The translations under genes were made by a program, and so were the position numbers. Under the pieces are notes generated by a model that saw nothing but the letters and a program-made list of their open reading frames with translations, was not told where the DNA came from and ran no database searches. Shown in pieces: positions 38,921 to 48,051 of a stretch of 64,000 bases of DNA. This stretch comes from Variovorax sp. ZS18.2.2 (GTDB taxonomy: Bacteria; Pseudomonadota; Gammaproteobacteria; Burkholderiales; Burkholderiaceae_C). Every line of letters begins with the position of its first letter. The stretch's first letter is position 1. The stretch is from contig NZ_JANLNM010000001.1 in NCBI RefSeq assembly GCF_024701975.1, forward strand, positions 2,170,001 to 2,234,000, given 5' to 3'.

Positions 38921-40051
38921 TCAGTTCGGACGCAGGCGCAGCAGCTTGCCGTCGGCCTCGTCCGTCAACACATAGAGCAGGCCATCCGGCCCCTGCCTCA
39001 CGTCACGGATGCGTGCCCGGCCGTCTGCCAGCAGCTTGTGCTCGGCGACCACCTTGCCGTCCTTCAGTTCGATGCGATCGAGGTAGCCGAACTTCAGCGA
39101 GCCCACGAAGAGGTTGCCCTTCCAGGCGGTGCCGTAGCGGTCGCTCGTCAGGAACGCCATGCCCGATGTCGCGATCGACGGCACCCAGTAATGCAGCGGC
39201 TGCTCCATGCCGTCCTTGGCCGTGATGCCGTCGCCGATCTTCCCGCCGCCGTAGTTCTCGCCGTAGGTGATCACCGGCCAGCCGTAGTTGCGGCCGGCCT
39301 GCGGGATGTTGATTTCGTCGCCGCCCTGCGGGCCATGCTCGGTCATCCAGAAGCGGCCGTCGGGCGCGAGCGCAGCGCCTTGCCCGTTTCGGTGGCCGTA
39401 GCTCCAGATCTCGGGCAGCGCGCCTGCCTTGCCGACGAAGGGGTTGTCCTTCGGCACCGAGCCGTCCTTGTTGATGCGCACCACCTTGCCCAGGTGGTTG
39501 TCGAGCTTTTGCGCGTCTTCTTTCCGGCTGAAGCGTTCGCCCAGCGTGAGAAACAGCGTGCCGTCGCGCGCCTCGACGATGCGGCAGCCGAAGTGCAGGC
39601 GACTTGCCGCCTTGGGCTTCTGGCTGAAGATGATCTTCAGGTTCTCGAGCCGGGCGCCGTCGGCCGAGAGTTGCGTGCTCGCCAGCGCGGTGCTGTTGCT
39701 TGAACCACCGGCCTCGGGTTCGGAGAAGCAGAAGTACAGCGTGCGGTTCTTCTCGAAGCCCGAGTCCGCCAGCACATCGAGCAAACCGCCCTGGCCGCCC
39801 GCCGCGATGGGGGGTAAGCCTGCAATGGGGGCGCCGATCTTGCCGTCCGCGCCAACCAACCTCAGGCGCCCGGGGCGTTCGGTCACGACATAGCGGCCAC
39901 CCGGCAGAAAGCTCACGCCCCAAGGGTTCTCGAGGCCGGAAGCCACCGTTTCAGGCCGCGCCTGTGCCAGGGCGAAGCCGCAAAAACCCATGCCAGCGAC
40001 CACGGCGGCGCGGCGCACAAGACGAACAACGGCCTTAAATCGAAAGTTCAT
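38921..40051 (-). CDS. PQQ-dependent sugar dehydrogenase homologue (YliI/Asd-like)
   Basis: A 376-residue secreted six-bladed beta-propeller of the soluble glucose/aldose dehydrogenase family. The N-terminal segment VVAGMGFCGFALAQA is a signal peptide. Typical propeller phrases are ENPWGVSFLPGGRYVVTERP, FGCRIVEARDGTLFLTLGER, SYGHRNGQGAALAPDGRFW and HGPQGGDEINIPQAGRNYGW, the last close to the PQQ site. The product would oxidise sugars in the periplasm with PQQ. No pqq synthesis genes are present here. It converges on the lipoprotein gene 9 bases away. Confidence 0.9.
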   Translation of the reverse strand: MNFRFKAVVRLVRRAAVVAGMGFCGFALAQARPETVASGLENPWGVSFLPGGRYVVTERPGRLRLVGADGKIGAPIAGLPPIAAGGQGGLLDVLADSGFEKNRTLYFCFSEPEAGGSSNSTALASTQLSADGARLENLKIIFSQKPKAASRLHFGCRIVEARDGTLFLTLGERFSRKEDAQKLDNHLGKVVRINKDGSVPKDNPFVGKAGALPEIWSYGHRNGQGAALAPDGRFWMTEHGPQGGDEINIPQAGRNYGWPVITYGENYGGGKIGDGITAKDGMEQPLHYWVPSIATSGMAFLTSDRYGTAWKGNLFVGSLKFGYLDRIELKDGKVVAEHKLLADGRARIRDVRQGPDGLLYVLTDEADGKLLRLRPN

Positions 40052-40154
40052 GTCTTTTCCGGGTAATTGAGCCCATCTTGGCGGGAAATAGCGTCAGCAC
40101 CCAGTCCTTCCGACAGTTCACCCCGACGGCGAAGGCCCATTCGAAACGAATCAC

Positions 40155-40167
40155 TTATGGGCCATAA
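40155..40167. promoter_or_regulatory. Perfect 13-base inverted repeat in divergent gap
   Basis: TTATGG g CCATAA has six-base perfect arms around one base, in the 241-base gap between the sugar dehydrogenase and the NlpC/P60 gene. A second repeat, GCAAAT ... ATTTGC (40214-40230), lies closer to the peptidase promoter. Either could be an operator. Confidence 0.4.
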
Positions 40168-40256
40168 AGGTCGACCGTTACATTTTTTCTTCGGCCGGAT
40201 CGAAAAACATCAAGCAAATCAACGATTTGCAGACACATTCGCTAATTCAGATTAAA

Positions 40257-40285
40257 TTGACATAACCGCGCGTCATCAATATCCT
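40257..40285 (+). promoter_or_regulatory. Sigma-70 promoter for the NlpC/P60 gene
   Basis: TTGACA (40257-40262), a 17-base spacer and TATCCT (40280-40285) give a near-consensus promoter. The expected start of transcription, about seven bases after the -10, falls at or next to the ATG at 40293, so the mRNA may be leaderless; there is no ribosome binding site before that ATG. Confidence 0.65.
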
Positions 40286-40292
40286 ACGCGCC

Positions 40293-40874
40293 ATGCGTTT
40301 TTTCGTCCTACCCGCGTCCCTCCTGTTTGCCCTCGCTGCCCACGCAGCCCCCCAACAGGACCGAACCGATGACGAGATGGCCCGCTTGCTCGCAGACAAA
40401 GGTCTGATCGGGCAGTTGCAGCAGGTCCGTCAAACAGTCACAGAGCGAACGTCCGACCTGGTGGTGACCGCCATCGGTTTCCTCGGCGTTCCCTACCGCC
40501 GCGGGGGCAACACGGCGGAGTCCGGGTTCGATTGCAGCGGCTTCGTCCGCGCGATGTACAACCAGACCGTCGGCCACATGCTCCCCCGCCGCGCCGAAGA
40601 GCAAGCCGCCGCCACCGAAAAAATCGACCGCAGCCAGCTCAAGCCCGGCGACCTCGTGTTCTTCAACACCATGCGCCGCGCCTTCAGCCATGTCGGCATC
40701 TATGTCGGCGAAGGCAAGTTCATCCACTCCCCCCGCTCGGGCGCCCAGGTTCGTGTCGAAGACATGAACGGCAGCTACTGGCAACGCCGCTTCGACGGCG
40801 CCCGCCGCGTACTCGGCGGCGCACCGACCGAAGAAATCAAGGCCGCAGCGGCCACCGCCCGCACCGGCGACTGA
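40293..40874 (+). CDS. Secreted NlpC/P60 (C40) peptidoglycan peptidase
   Basis: A 193-residue exported cysteine peptidase that would cut peptidoglycan stem peptides. The signal peptide MRFFVLPASLLFALAAHA ends near residue 18. The catalytic set is Cys81 in GFDCSGFVRAMY, His133 in FSHVGIYVGEG, and a third polar residue, His145, in KFIHSPRSG. The protein is single-domain with a short N-terminal helical region and an Ala-rich tail, like Spr/MepS enzymes. A near-consensus promoter lies directly upstream and a bidirectional terminator follows the stop by 30 bases. Confidence 0.92.
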   Translation: MRFFVLPASLLFALAAHAAPQQDRTDDEMARLLADKGLIGQLQQVRQTVTERTSDLVVTAIGFLGVPYRRGGNTAESGFDCSGFVRAMYNQTVGHMLPRRAEEQAAATEKIDRSQLKPGDLVFFNTMRRAFSHVGIYVGEGKFIHSPRSGAQVRVEDMNGSYWQRRFDGARRVLGGAPTEEIKAAAATARTGD

Positions 40875-40904
40875 TCCGACTTCCGATCCCCCGGGGTCAG
40901 GACG

Positions 40905-40933
40905 AAAAAAATCCCGCCGCGGCGGGATTTTTT
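40905..40933. terminator. Bidirectional Rho-independent terminator
   Basis: The palindrome TCCCGCCGCGGCGGGA is flanked by seven A on the left and six T on the right. It serves the plus-strand peptidase and the minus-strand lpdA that end on either side. It is the clearest terminator in the window. Confidence 0.9.
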
Positions 40934-40962
40934 GTGGGCGCTCGATGGCGCCTCTGTCTCTG

Positions 40963-42792
40963 TCAGGCCGCCTTCTTCGTCGGCGGCAGGTCGGTACAGG
41001 TACCGTGCGCCACTTCCGCCGCCATGCCGATGCTTTCGCCCAGCGTCGGATGCGGGTGGATGGTCTTGCCGATGTCGATCTCGTCCGCGCCCATCTCGAT
41101 GGCCAGCGCGATCTCGCCGATCATGTCGCCCGCATGCGTGCCGACGATGCCGCCGCCCAGGATGCGATGCGTCTCGGCATCGAACAGCAGCTTGGTGAAG
41201 CCTTCGTCGCGGCCGTTGGCGATGGCGCGGCCCGACGCGGTCCACGGGAAGTGGCCCTTCTTGACCTTGATGCCTTCGGCCTTGGCCTGATCTTCCGTGA
41301 GGCCGACCCACGCCACCTCGGGGTCGGTGTAGGCCACGCTGGGGATCACGCGGGCGTTGAAAGCGGCGCTGGAGAGCTCCTTGTCGCCCTTCTGCTCGCC
41401 GGCGATCACCTCGGCCGCCACGTGCGCCTCGTGCACCGCCTTGTGCGCCAGCATGGGCTGGCCCACGATGTCGCCGATGGCGAAGATGTGGGGCACGTTG
41501 GTGCGCATCTGGATGTCCACCGGAATGAAGCCGCGGTCGCTCACCGCGACGCCGGCCTTCTCGGCGCCGATCTTCTTGCCGTTGGGGCTGCGGCCCACGG
41601 CCTGCAGCACCAGGTCGTACACCTGCGGCTCCTTCGGCGCGTTCTCGCCCTCGAAGGTGACCTTGATGCCTTCCTTCGTGGCCTCGGCACCGACGGTCTT
41701 GGTCTTCAACATGATGTTGTCGAAGCGCGGCGCGTTCATCTTCTGCCAGACCTTCACCAGGTCGCGGTCGGCGCCTTGCATGAGGCCGTCGAGCATTTCG
41801 ACCACATCGAGGCGCGCGCCCAGCGTCGAATACACCGTGCCCATCTCGAGGCCGATGATGCCGCCGCCCAGCACAAGCATGCGCTTGGGGTCCGTGCCCA
41901 TTTCGAGCGCGCCGGTGGAATCCACGATCCGCGGATCGCCCTTGGGCATGAACGGCAGGCTGACCGACTGCGAGCCCGCCGCGATGATCGCGTTGCGGAA
42001 CTTGACGGTCTGCTTCTTGCCCGTGGTGTCCCAGCTGGTGCCGGAGGTTTCTTCGACTTCCAGGTGGTACGGGTCGATGAAGTTGCCCACGCCGCGCAGC
42101 ACTGTCACCTTGCGCATCTTGGCCATGGCGGTGAGACCGCCGGTGAGCTTGCCCACCACCTTGTTCTTGTGGCCGAGCAGCTTGGCGCGATCGACCGTGG
42201 GCGCAGCGAAGCTCACGCCGAGGTCGGCGAAGTGCTTCACTTCATCCATGACGGACGCCACGTGCAGCAGCGCCTTCGAGGGGATGCAGCCGACGTTCAG
42301 GCACACGCCACCGAGCGTGGCGTAACGCTCGATCAGCACGACCTTGAGGCCCAGGTCGGCCGCACGGAACGCTGCCGAGTAGCCGCCGGGGCCGGCACCG
42401 AGCACGATGACATCGCACTCGACATCGACCTTGCCGCCGTAGGTGGAAGCGACAGGCGCTGCAGCAGGAGCCGGCGCGGGTGCCGCAGCCTTGGGCGCAG
42501 GAGCCGCAGCGGCAGGCGCTGGCGCGGCAGCAGCCGGAGCAGCAGCCGCTGCACCGTCCACATCCAGCGTCAGCACGACCGAGCCTTGCTTGACCTTGTC
42601 GCCCACCTTCACGGCAATGGCTTTCACCACGCCAGCGGCAGACGACGGAATCTCCATCGAAGCCTTGTCCGATTCGACCGTGATCAGCGACTGCTCGGCC
42701 TTGACCGTGTCTCCGACATTGACCAGCACCTCGATCACCGCGACTTCGTCGAAGTCGCCGATGTCAGGCACCTTGATTTGTTGTTCGCTCAT
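40963..42792 (-). CDS. lpdA: Dihydrolipoyl dehydrogenase with N-terminal lipoyl domain (PDH E3)
   Basis: The E3 of pyruvate dehydrogenase, 609 residues. An N-terminal lipoyl domain ([15 protein letters not shown], lipoyl-Lys in [13 protein letters not shown]) is joined by an Ala/Pro linker to a full E3: FAD site [19 protein letters not shown], disulfide [19 protein letters not shown] site [19 protein letters not shown] and C-terminal HPHPTLGES. The fused lipoyl domain is a known betaproteobacterial trait. It is nearly the same as the first lipoyl domain of aceF in this operon. Its ATG overlaps the stop of the proteasome-like gene (ATGA). Confidence 0.96.
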   Translation of the reverse strand: MSEQQIKVPDIGDFDEVAVIEVLVNVGDTVKAEQSLITVESDKASMEIPSSAAGVVKAIAVKVGDKVKQGSVVLTLDVDGAAAAAPAAAAPAPAAAAPAPKAAAPAPAPAAAPVASTYGGKVDVECDVIVLGAGPGGYSAAFRAADLGLKVVLIERYATLGGVCLNVGCIPSKALLHVASVMDEVKHFADLGVSFAAPTVDRAKLLGHKNKVVGKLTGGLTAMAKMRKVTVLRGVGNFIDPYHLEVEETSGTSWDTTGKKQTVKFRNAIIAAGSQSVSLPFMPKGDPRIVDSTGALEMGTDPKRMLVLGGGIIGLEMGTVYSTLGARLDVVEMLDGLMQGADRDLVKVWQKMNAPRFDNIMLKTKTVGAEATKEGIKVTFEGENAPKEPQVYDLVLQAVGRSPNGKKIGAEKAGVAVSDRGFIPVDIQMRTNVPHIFAIGDIVGQPMLAHKAVHEAHVAAEVIAGEQKGDKELSSAAFNARVIPSVAYTDPEVAWVGLTEDQAKAEGIKVKKGHFPWTASGRAIANGRDEGFTKLLFDAETHRILGGGIVGTHAGDMIGEIALAIEMGADEIDIGKTIHPHPTLGESIGMAAEVAHGTCTDLPPTKKAA

Positions 42793-43382
42793 TTGGACAC
42801 TTTCAGTTTGAGTGTGAGAACGTCGACCGGTGGGGCCGAATTGCGATCGAATTCGCAGGCGGCGGCGATCCCCGCCTCCGCCACGTCGCGCGCGCTGCGC
42901 GACTTGATGTCATAGGCCGCGTGCATGGCACCGAGGGCAAAGCTGCGTCCCGAGCCGATGGCCCAGAACTCCTTGAACTCGAACACCTCGCGGTAGCTGT
43001 AGATGCCGTAGATGCCGCTCTGGTTGGCCATCAGCATCGTGAACTGGCTCGACTCGTAGGGCTCGTGCTCGTCTTCCTTGGTCTGCATGAAGAACGAGTC
43101 CTTGAGCACCGGATGCAGCATCGTGAAGGTGCGAAAGATCTCGTGCTTGCTGCCGAACAGGAGCTTCTCGCGCTCCTGCGCAGCCAGCGCGTGCTGCAGC
43201 ACCAAAAAATGCGCCGCGGCGCCGGCCATGGCGAACAGGCTGGTGCCCGCCGCGTCCTCGACGGTGAAGATCTTCTGGTTCTTCTCGGCACGGTGCGAGA
43301 GCCGCGTGTCGCCGAAGGTCACCAGAGAGTCGGCTGCCATCGTGACCTGGCCGCCTTTGCGGACGGCCACTACGGTGGTCAT
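42789..43382 (-). CDS. Proteasome-like Ntn hydrolase (BPH-type, HslV-related)
   Basis: A 197-residue N-terminal-nucleophile hydrolase. After Met removal it starts [18 protein letters not shown], so Thr1 is the nucleophile; Asp17 and Lys33 (RAEKNQKIF) complete the proteasome/HslV catalytic set. Length and sequence are HslV-like at the start but differ later ([18 protein letters not shown]). I believe it belongs to the betaproteobacterial proteasome homologue (BPH) family, a self-compartmentalising double ring; that name is from memory. No HslU, ClpX or other ATPase is adjacent. It sits between aceF and lpdA, with ATGA overlaps at both ends. Substrates and any link to the PDH complex are unknown. 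Confidence 0.85.
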   Translation of the reverse strand: MTTVVAVRKGGQVTMAADSLVTFGDTRLSHRAEKNQKIFTVEDAAGTSLFAMAGAAAHFLVLQHALAAQEREKLLFGSKHEIFRTFTMLHPVLKDSFFMQTKEDEHEPYESSQFTMLMANQSGIYGIYSYREVFEFKEFWAIGSGRSFALGAMHAAYDIKSRSARDVAEAGIAAACEFDRNSAPPVDVLTLKLKVSK

Positions 43383-45055
43383 AACAGGATTCGGCGATAG
43401 TCCGCGAGCACCTGGCCCAGGTAGGCGTTGAAGCGCGCAGCCAAGGCACCGTCGATCACGCGGTGGTCGTAGGACAGCGACAGCGGCAGCGTGAGACGCG
43501 GCACGAACTGCTTGCCATCCCACACCGGTTTCATCTGGCCCTTGGAGAGGCCGAGGATGGCCACTTCGGGGGCGTTGATGATGGGCGTGAAGTGCGTGCC
43601 GCCGATGCCTCCAAGCGAGCTGATCGACATGCAACCGCCCTGCATGTCGGCCGAGCCGAGCTTGCCGTCGCGCGCCTTCTTGGCGAGTTCGCCCATCTCG
43701 GCGCTGATCTGAAGGATGCCCTTCTTGTCGGCATCTTTCAGCACCGGCACCACGAGCCCGTTGGGCGTGTCCGCGGCGAAGCCGATGTTGAAGTACTGCT
43801 TGTAGACGAGCTGGTCGCCATCGAGGCTCGCGTTGAAGTCGGGGAATTTCTTCAGCGCCGCAACCACCGCCTTGATCACGAAGGCCAGCATCGTGACCTT
43901 CACGCCCGACTTCTCGTTCTCCTTGTTGGTGGAGACGCGGAAGGCTTCGAGCTCGGTGATGTCGGCTTCGTCGTTGTTGGTGACGTGCGGAATCATCACC
44001 CAGTTGCGGTGCAGGTTCGCGCCGCTGAGCTTCTTGATGCGCGAGAGGTCCTTGCGCTCGACCGCGCCGAACTTGGTGAAGTCGACCTTGGGCCACGGAA
44101 TGAGGCCCAGCGCGGCACCATCTGCGCTGCCGCCACCGGCCGGCGCCTTGGCCGCCGAGGCCTTGGTGCTGGTCTGGCCGCTCATCACGGCCTTGGTGAA
44201 GCCCTGGACGTCTTCCTGCGTGATGCGGCCCTTGGGACCGGAGCCCTTGACCTCTTCGAGCGGCACGCCGAGTTCGCGGGCGAACTTGCGCACCGAGGGC
44301 GAGGCGTGCGGCAGGTTGGCGCTGGGCGCCGCGGTGGGATCGTGCGGTGCAGCGGCGGCTGCCGGGCTTGCGGCCGGGGCCGGCGAAGCAGCGGCCGGCG
44401 CGGGGGCACTGGCGGTTGCTGCGGCCGGCACTGCTGCGGCAGCTTGCGCAGGCGCAGGTGCCGCACCCGCCGAACCTTCCAGGATCGCGATCAGGTCGCC
44501 GATGTTGACCGTGTCGCCGACCTTGACCTTGAGTTCCTTCAGCACGCCGGCACCCGACGACGGAATCTCCATCGAGGCCTTGTCCGATTCCACGGTGATC
44601 AGCGACTGGTCGGCCGCGATCGTGTCGCCGGGCTTGACCAAGAGCTCGATGACCGCGACGTCCTTGAAGTCGCCGATGTCCGGCACCTTGATCTCGACCG
44701 GACCGGAGGCTGCGGCGGGCGCGGCAGCCGGTGCAGGCGCCGCGGCTGCGGGCGCCGGAGCGGCAGCCGCAGGAGCTGGAGCTGCTGCAGGCGCGGGGGC
44801 CGCTGCGGCGGCGGCACCTTCGGCCTCGAGCACGAGCACCACCGAGCCCTCCTTCACCTTGCCGCCGATCTCGACCTTGATTTCCTTGACCACACCGGCC
44901 GTCGACGACGGAATCTCCATCGACGCCTTGTCCGATTCCACCGTGATGAGCGACTGCTCGGCCTTGACCGTGTCGCCCACCTTCACGAGCACCTCGATCA
45001 CCGCGACTTCATCGAAATCGCCGATGTCCGGCACCTTCACTTCCACTGCTGCCAT
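43379..45055 (-). CDS. aceF: Pyruvate dehydrogenase E2 (dihydrolipoyl acetyltransferase)
   Basis: AceF transfers acetyl groups to CoA and forms the PDH core. The 558 residues hold two lipoyl domains (lipoyl-Lys in [13 protein letters not shown], near residues 42 and 161), long Ala/Pro linkers, an E3-binding domain ([18 protein letters not shown]) and the catalytic domain ending [17 protein letters not shown]. The start is ATG 45053-45055 with GGGAG upstream; longer open frames belong to the shadow of aceE. It lies 49 bases behind aceE and its stop overlaps the proteasome-like ATG. Confidence 0.97.
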   Translation of the reverse strand: MAAVEVKVPDIGDFDEVAVIEVLVKVGDTVKAEQSLITVESDKASMEIPSSTAGVVKEIKVEIGGKVKEGSVVLVLEAEGAAAAAAPAPAAAPAPAAAAPAPAAAAPAPAAAPAAASGPVEIKVPDIGDFKDVAVIELLVKPGDTIAADQSLITVESDKASMEIPSSGAGVLKELKVKVGDTVNIGDLIAILEGSAGAAPAPAQAAAAVPAAATASAPAPAAASPAPAASPAAAAAPHDPTAAPSANLPHASPSVRKFARELGVPLEEVKGSGPKGRITQEDVQGFTKAVMSGQTSTKASAAKAPAGGGSADGAALGLIPWPKVDFTKFGAVERKDLSRIKKLSGANLHRNWVMIPHVTNNDEADITELEAFRVSTNKENEKSGVKVTMLAFVIKAVVAALKKFPDFNASLDGDQLVYKQYFNIGFAADTPNGLVVPVLKDADKKGILQISAEMGELAKKARDGKLGSADMQGGCMSISSLGGIGGTHFTPIINAPEVAILGLSKGQMKPVWDGKQFVPRLTLPLSLSYDHRVIDGALAARFNAYLGQVLADYRRILL

Positions 45056-45104
45056 ATCGTTGTCTCCCGCCGCGAGGCGCCGTTCGTTCGTTGGTTGTTG
45101 ATGT

Positions 45105-47834
45105 TCAAGCGTAGAGCGGGTTGACCTTGTCGACATTGATGCCGTACTTCTTGATCGCTTCCACCACCTTGGCCACCGGCACGGTGCCATCTTCGCTCAG
45201 CGCCTTGAGCGCGGCCACCACGATGTAGTGACGATTGATCTCGAAGTGTTCGCGCAGCTTGTTGCGGAAGTCGCTGCGGCCGAAACCGTCGGTGCCCAGC
45301 ACCTTGTAGGTGCGGCCCTTCGGGATGAAGGGGCGGATCTGCTCCGCATAGGCCTTCATGTAGTCGGTCGATGCCACCACCGGGCCGGTCGTCGGCGCCA
45401 GTTGCTCGGCCACGAAGGACACGCGCGGGGTCTGGTCCGGGTGCAGCAGGTTCCAGCGGTCGGCGTCCTGGCCGTCGCGGGTGAGCTCGTTGAAGCTCGG
45501 GCAGCTCCACACGGAAGCCGACACGCCCCAGTCCTTCTCGAGCAACTCCTGCGCCGCGAAGCTCTCGCGCAGGATGGTGCCGCTGCCTAGCAGTTGCACG
45601 GTCGGCGCTTCCTTGCTGCCCTTGGCCGCCTTGACCACCGGGCCCTGTTTCGACAGGTACATGCCCTTGATGATCTGCTCTTCGGTGCCGGGCTGCAGGC
45701 CAGGCATCGCGTAGTTCTCGTTGAGCAGCGTGATGTAGTAGTAGACGTTGTCCTGCTTCTCGACCATGCGCTTCAGGCCATGGTGCAGGATCACGCCCAC
45801 TTCGTGCGCGAAGGTCGGGTCGTAGCTCACGCAGTTCGGGATGGTGTTGGCCAGGATGTGGCTGTGACCGTCTTCGTGCTGCAGGCCTTCGCCGTTGAGC
45901 GTGGTGCGCCCCGAGGTGCCGCCCAGCAGGAAGCCGCGCGCCTGCATGTCGCCGGCTGCCCAGGCCAGGTCGCCGATGCGCTGGAAGCCGAACATCGAGT
46001 AGTACACGTAGAACGGCACCATGATGCGGTTGTTCGTGCTGTACGAGGTGGCCGCAGCGATCCAGCTGGACATGCCGCCGGCCTCGTTGATGCCTTCCTG
46101 CAGGATCTGGCCGGCCTTGTCTTCCTTGTAGTACATGACCTGGTCTTTATCGACCGGGGTGTACTGCTGGCCAGCGGGGTTGTAGATGCCGATCTGGCGG
46201 AACAACCCTTCCATGCCGAAGGTGCGGGCCTCGTCCACCAGGATGGGCACCACGCGCGGGCCGAGCGCCTTGTCGCGCAAAAGCTGCGTGAGGAAGCGCA
46301 CGTAGGCCTGCGTCGTCGAGATCTCGCGGCCTTCGGCCGTGGGCTCCATCACCGACTTGAAGGTATCGAGCGAGGGCACCGTGAAGCTCTCGTCGGCCTT
46401 GGTGCGGCGGTGCGGAAGGTAGCCGCCCAGGGCCTTGCGACGCTCGTGCAGGTACTTCATTTCCGGGGTGTCGTCGGCCGGCTTGTAGAACGGCAGGTCG
46501 GCGATCTGGCTGTCCGGGATCGGAATGTTGAAGCGGTCGCGGAAGGCCATGATGTCCTCGTCGCTCAGCTTCTTGGTCTGGTGGACGTTGTTCTTGCCCT
46601 CGCCGATCTTGCCCATGCCGAAGCCCTTGACCGTCTTGATCAGGAGCACCGTGGGCTGGCCCTTGTGCTTGACGGCCGCATCGAAGGCCGCGTAGACCTT
46701 CTGCGAGTCGTGGCCGCCGCGGCGCAGCTGCCAGATGTCGTCGTCGCTCATCTTGGCGACCATTTCCAGCGTGCGCGGATCGCGGCCGAAGAAGTGCTTG
46801 CGAACGTAGGCGCCGTCGTTGGCCTTGAACGACTGGTAGTCGCCGTCGTTCGTCTCCATCATGATCTTGCGCAGCGCCCCTTCCTTGTCGCGTGCGATCA
46901 GCTGGTCCCAGCCGCTGCCCCAGATCAGCTTGATGACGTTCCAGCCCGAGCCGCGGAATTCGCCTTCGAGCTCCTGGATGATCTTGCCGTTGCCGCGCAC
47001 CGGGCCGTCCAGGCGCTGCAGGTTGCAGTTGATGACGAAGACGAGGTTGTCGAGACCTTCGCGCGCCGCGAGGCCGATGGCGCCCATCGATTCGACTTCG
47101 TCCATTTCGCCGTCGCCGCAGAACACCCAGACCTTGCGGTTCTCGGTGTTGGCGATGCCGCGGGCGTGCAGGTACTTGAGAAAGCGCGCCTGGTAGATCG
47201 CCATCAGCGGGCCGAGGCCCATCGACACCGTGGGGAACTGCCAGAACTGGGGCATCAGCTTGGGATGCGGGTAGCTGGAGAGACCCTTGCCGTCCACTTC
47301 CTGGCGGAAGTTGAGCAGTTGCTCTTCGGTCAGGCGGCCTTCGAGGTAGGCGCGGGCATAGATGCCGGGGGAGACGTGGCCCTGGATATAGAGGCAGTCA
47401 CCGCCGTGGTTCTCGCTCTCGGCGTGCCAGAAGTGGTTGAAGCCGGCACCGAACATGTTCGCCAGCGAGGCGAAGGAGCCGATGTGGCCGCCGAGGTCGC
47501 CGCCTTCGGCGGGGTGGTGGCGGTTGGCCTTGACCACCATCGCCATCGCGTTCCAGCGCATGTACGCGCGCAGGCGCTCCTCGATCTCCAGGTTGCCTGG
47601 GCAGCGCTCTTCCTGATCAGGCTCGATGGTGTTGACGTAGGCGGTGTTGGCAGAGAACGGCTTGTCGATGCTGTGCTGCCGGGCATGTTCGAGCAGTTGC
47701 TCGAGAAGGAAGTGGGCCCGCTCGGGACCCTCGCTCTGGATGACGGAAGACAGTGCATCCATCCATTCACGGGTCTCCTGGGCGTCCGCATCGTTTGCGG
47801 CCGAGCCGAACAGGTTCTCGGGATTTGCCGACAT
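45105..47834 (-). CDS. aceE: Pyruvate dehydrogenase E1, homodimeric
   Basis: AceE is the ThDP-dependent decarboxylase of pyruvate dehydrogenase. The 909-residue homodimeric type starts with [15 protein letters not shown] and carries [19 protein letters not shown], the ThDP-binding [19 protein letters not shown] and [19 protein letters not shown] segments, and the C-terminal transketolase domain. AAGGAGAG precedes the ATG. A 217-base divergent gap separates it from a histidine kinase gene. The operon reads aceE-aceF-proteasome-like-lpdA and ends at the strong terminator at 40905-40933. Confidence 0.97.
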   Translation of the reverse strand: MSANPENLFGSAANDADAQETREWMDALSSVIQSEGPERAHFLLEQLLEHARQHSIDKPFSANTAYVNTIEPDQEERCPGNLEIEERLRAYMRWNAMAMVVKANRHHPAEGGDLGGHIGSFASLANMFGAGFNHFWHAESENHGGDCLYIQGHVSPGIYARAYLEGRLTEEQLLNFRQEVDGKGLSSYPHPKLMPQFWQFPTVSMGLGPLMAIYQARFLKYLHARGIANTENRKVWVFCGDGEMDEVESMGAIGLAAREGLDNLVFVINCNLQRLDGPVRGNGKIIQELEGEFRGSGWNVIKLIWGSGWDQLIARDKEGALRKIMMETNDGDYQSFKANDGAYVRKHFFGRDPRTLEMVAKMSDDDIWQLRRGGHDSQKVYAAFDAAVKHKGQPTVLLIKTVKGFGMGKIGEGKNNVHQTKKLSDEDIMAFRDRFNIPIPDSQIADLPFYKPADDTPEMKYLHERRKALGGYLPHRRTKADESFTVPSLDTFKSVMEPTAEGREISTTQAYVRFLTQLLRDKALGPRVVPILVDEARTFGMEGLFRQIGIYNPAGQQYTPVDKDQVMYYKEDKAGQILQEGINEAGGMSSWIAAATSYSTNNRIMVPFYVYYSMFGFQRIGDLAWAAGDMQARGFLLGGTSGRTTLNGEGLQHEDGHSHILANTIPNCVSYDPTFAHEVGVILHHGLKRMVEKQDNVYYYITLLNENYAMPGLQPGTEEQIIKGMYLSKQGPVVKAAKGSKEAPTVQLLGSGTILRESFAAQELLEKDWGVSASVWSCPSFNELTRDGQDADRWNLLHPDQTPRVSFVAEQLAPTTGPVVASTDYMKAYAEQIRPFIPKGRTYKVLGTDGFGRSDFRNKLREHFEINRHYIVVAALKALSEDGTVPVAKVVEAIKKYGINVDKVNPLYA

Positions 47835-48051
47835 GCTTGTCTCTCCTTTTAGGGCTGTGGCTGTAATTTAGTGCGCTCTGCAATAAACGCGGGCGAGTTT
47901 CGCATAGAAACTTTCCAATTTCAAATGGCGCTCGATGATTTCTTAATGTGATATTTTTGTGACTTTCCCCTGACAAACCGCGACCGCGACGGGATCAATG
48001 GCACTGACGCTTTTCCGGCGTTTCCCGAGGGGCGCCCCTTAAACTCGCGCG

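Noticed and set aside
45594-47852. 752-codon plus-strand frame antisense to aceE
   Set aside because: Low-complexity product; aceE on the other strand is complete and certain.
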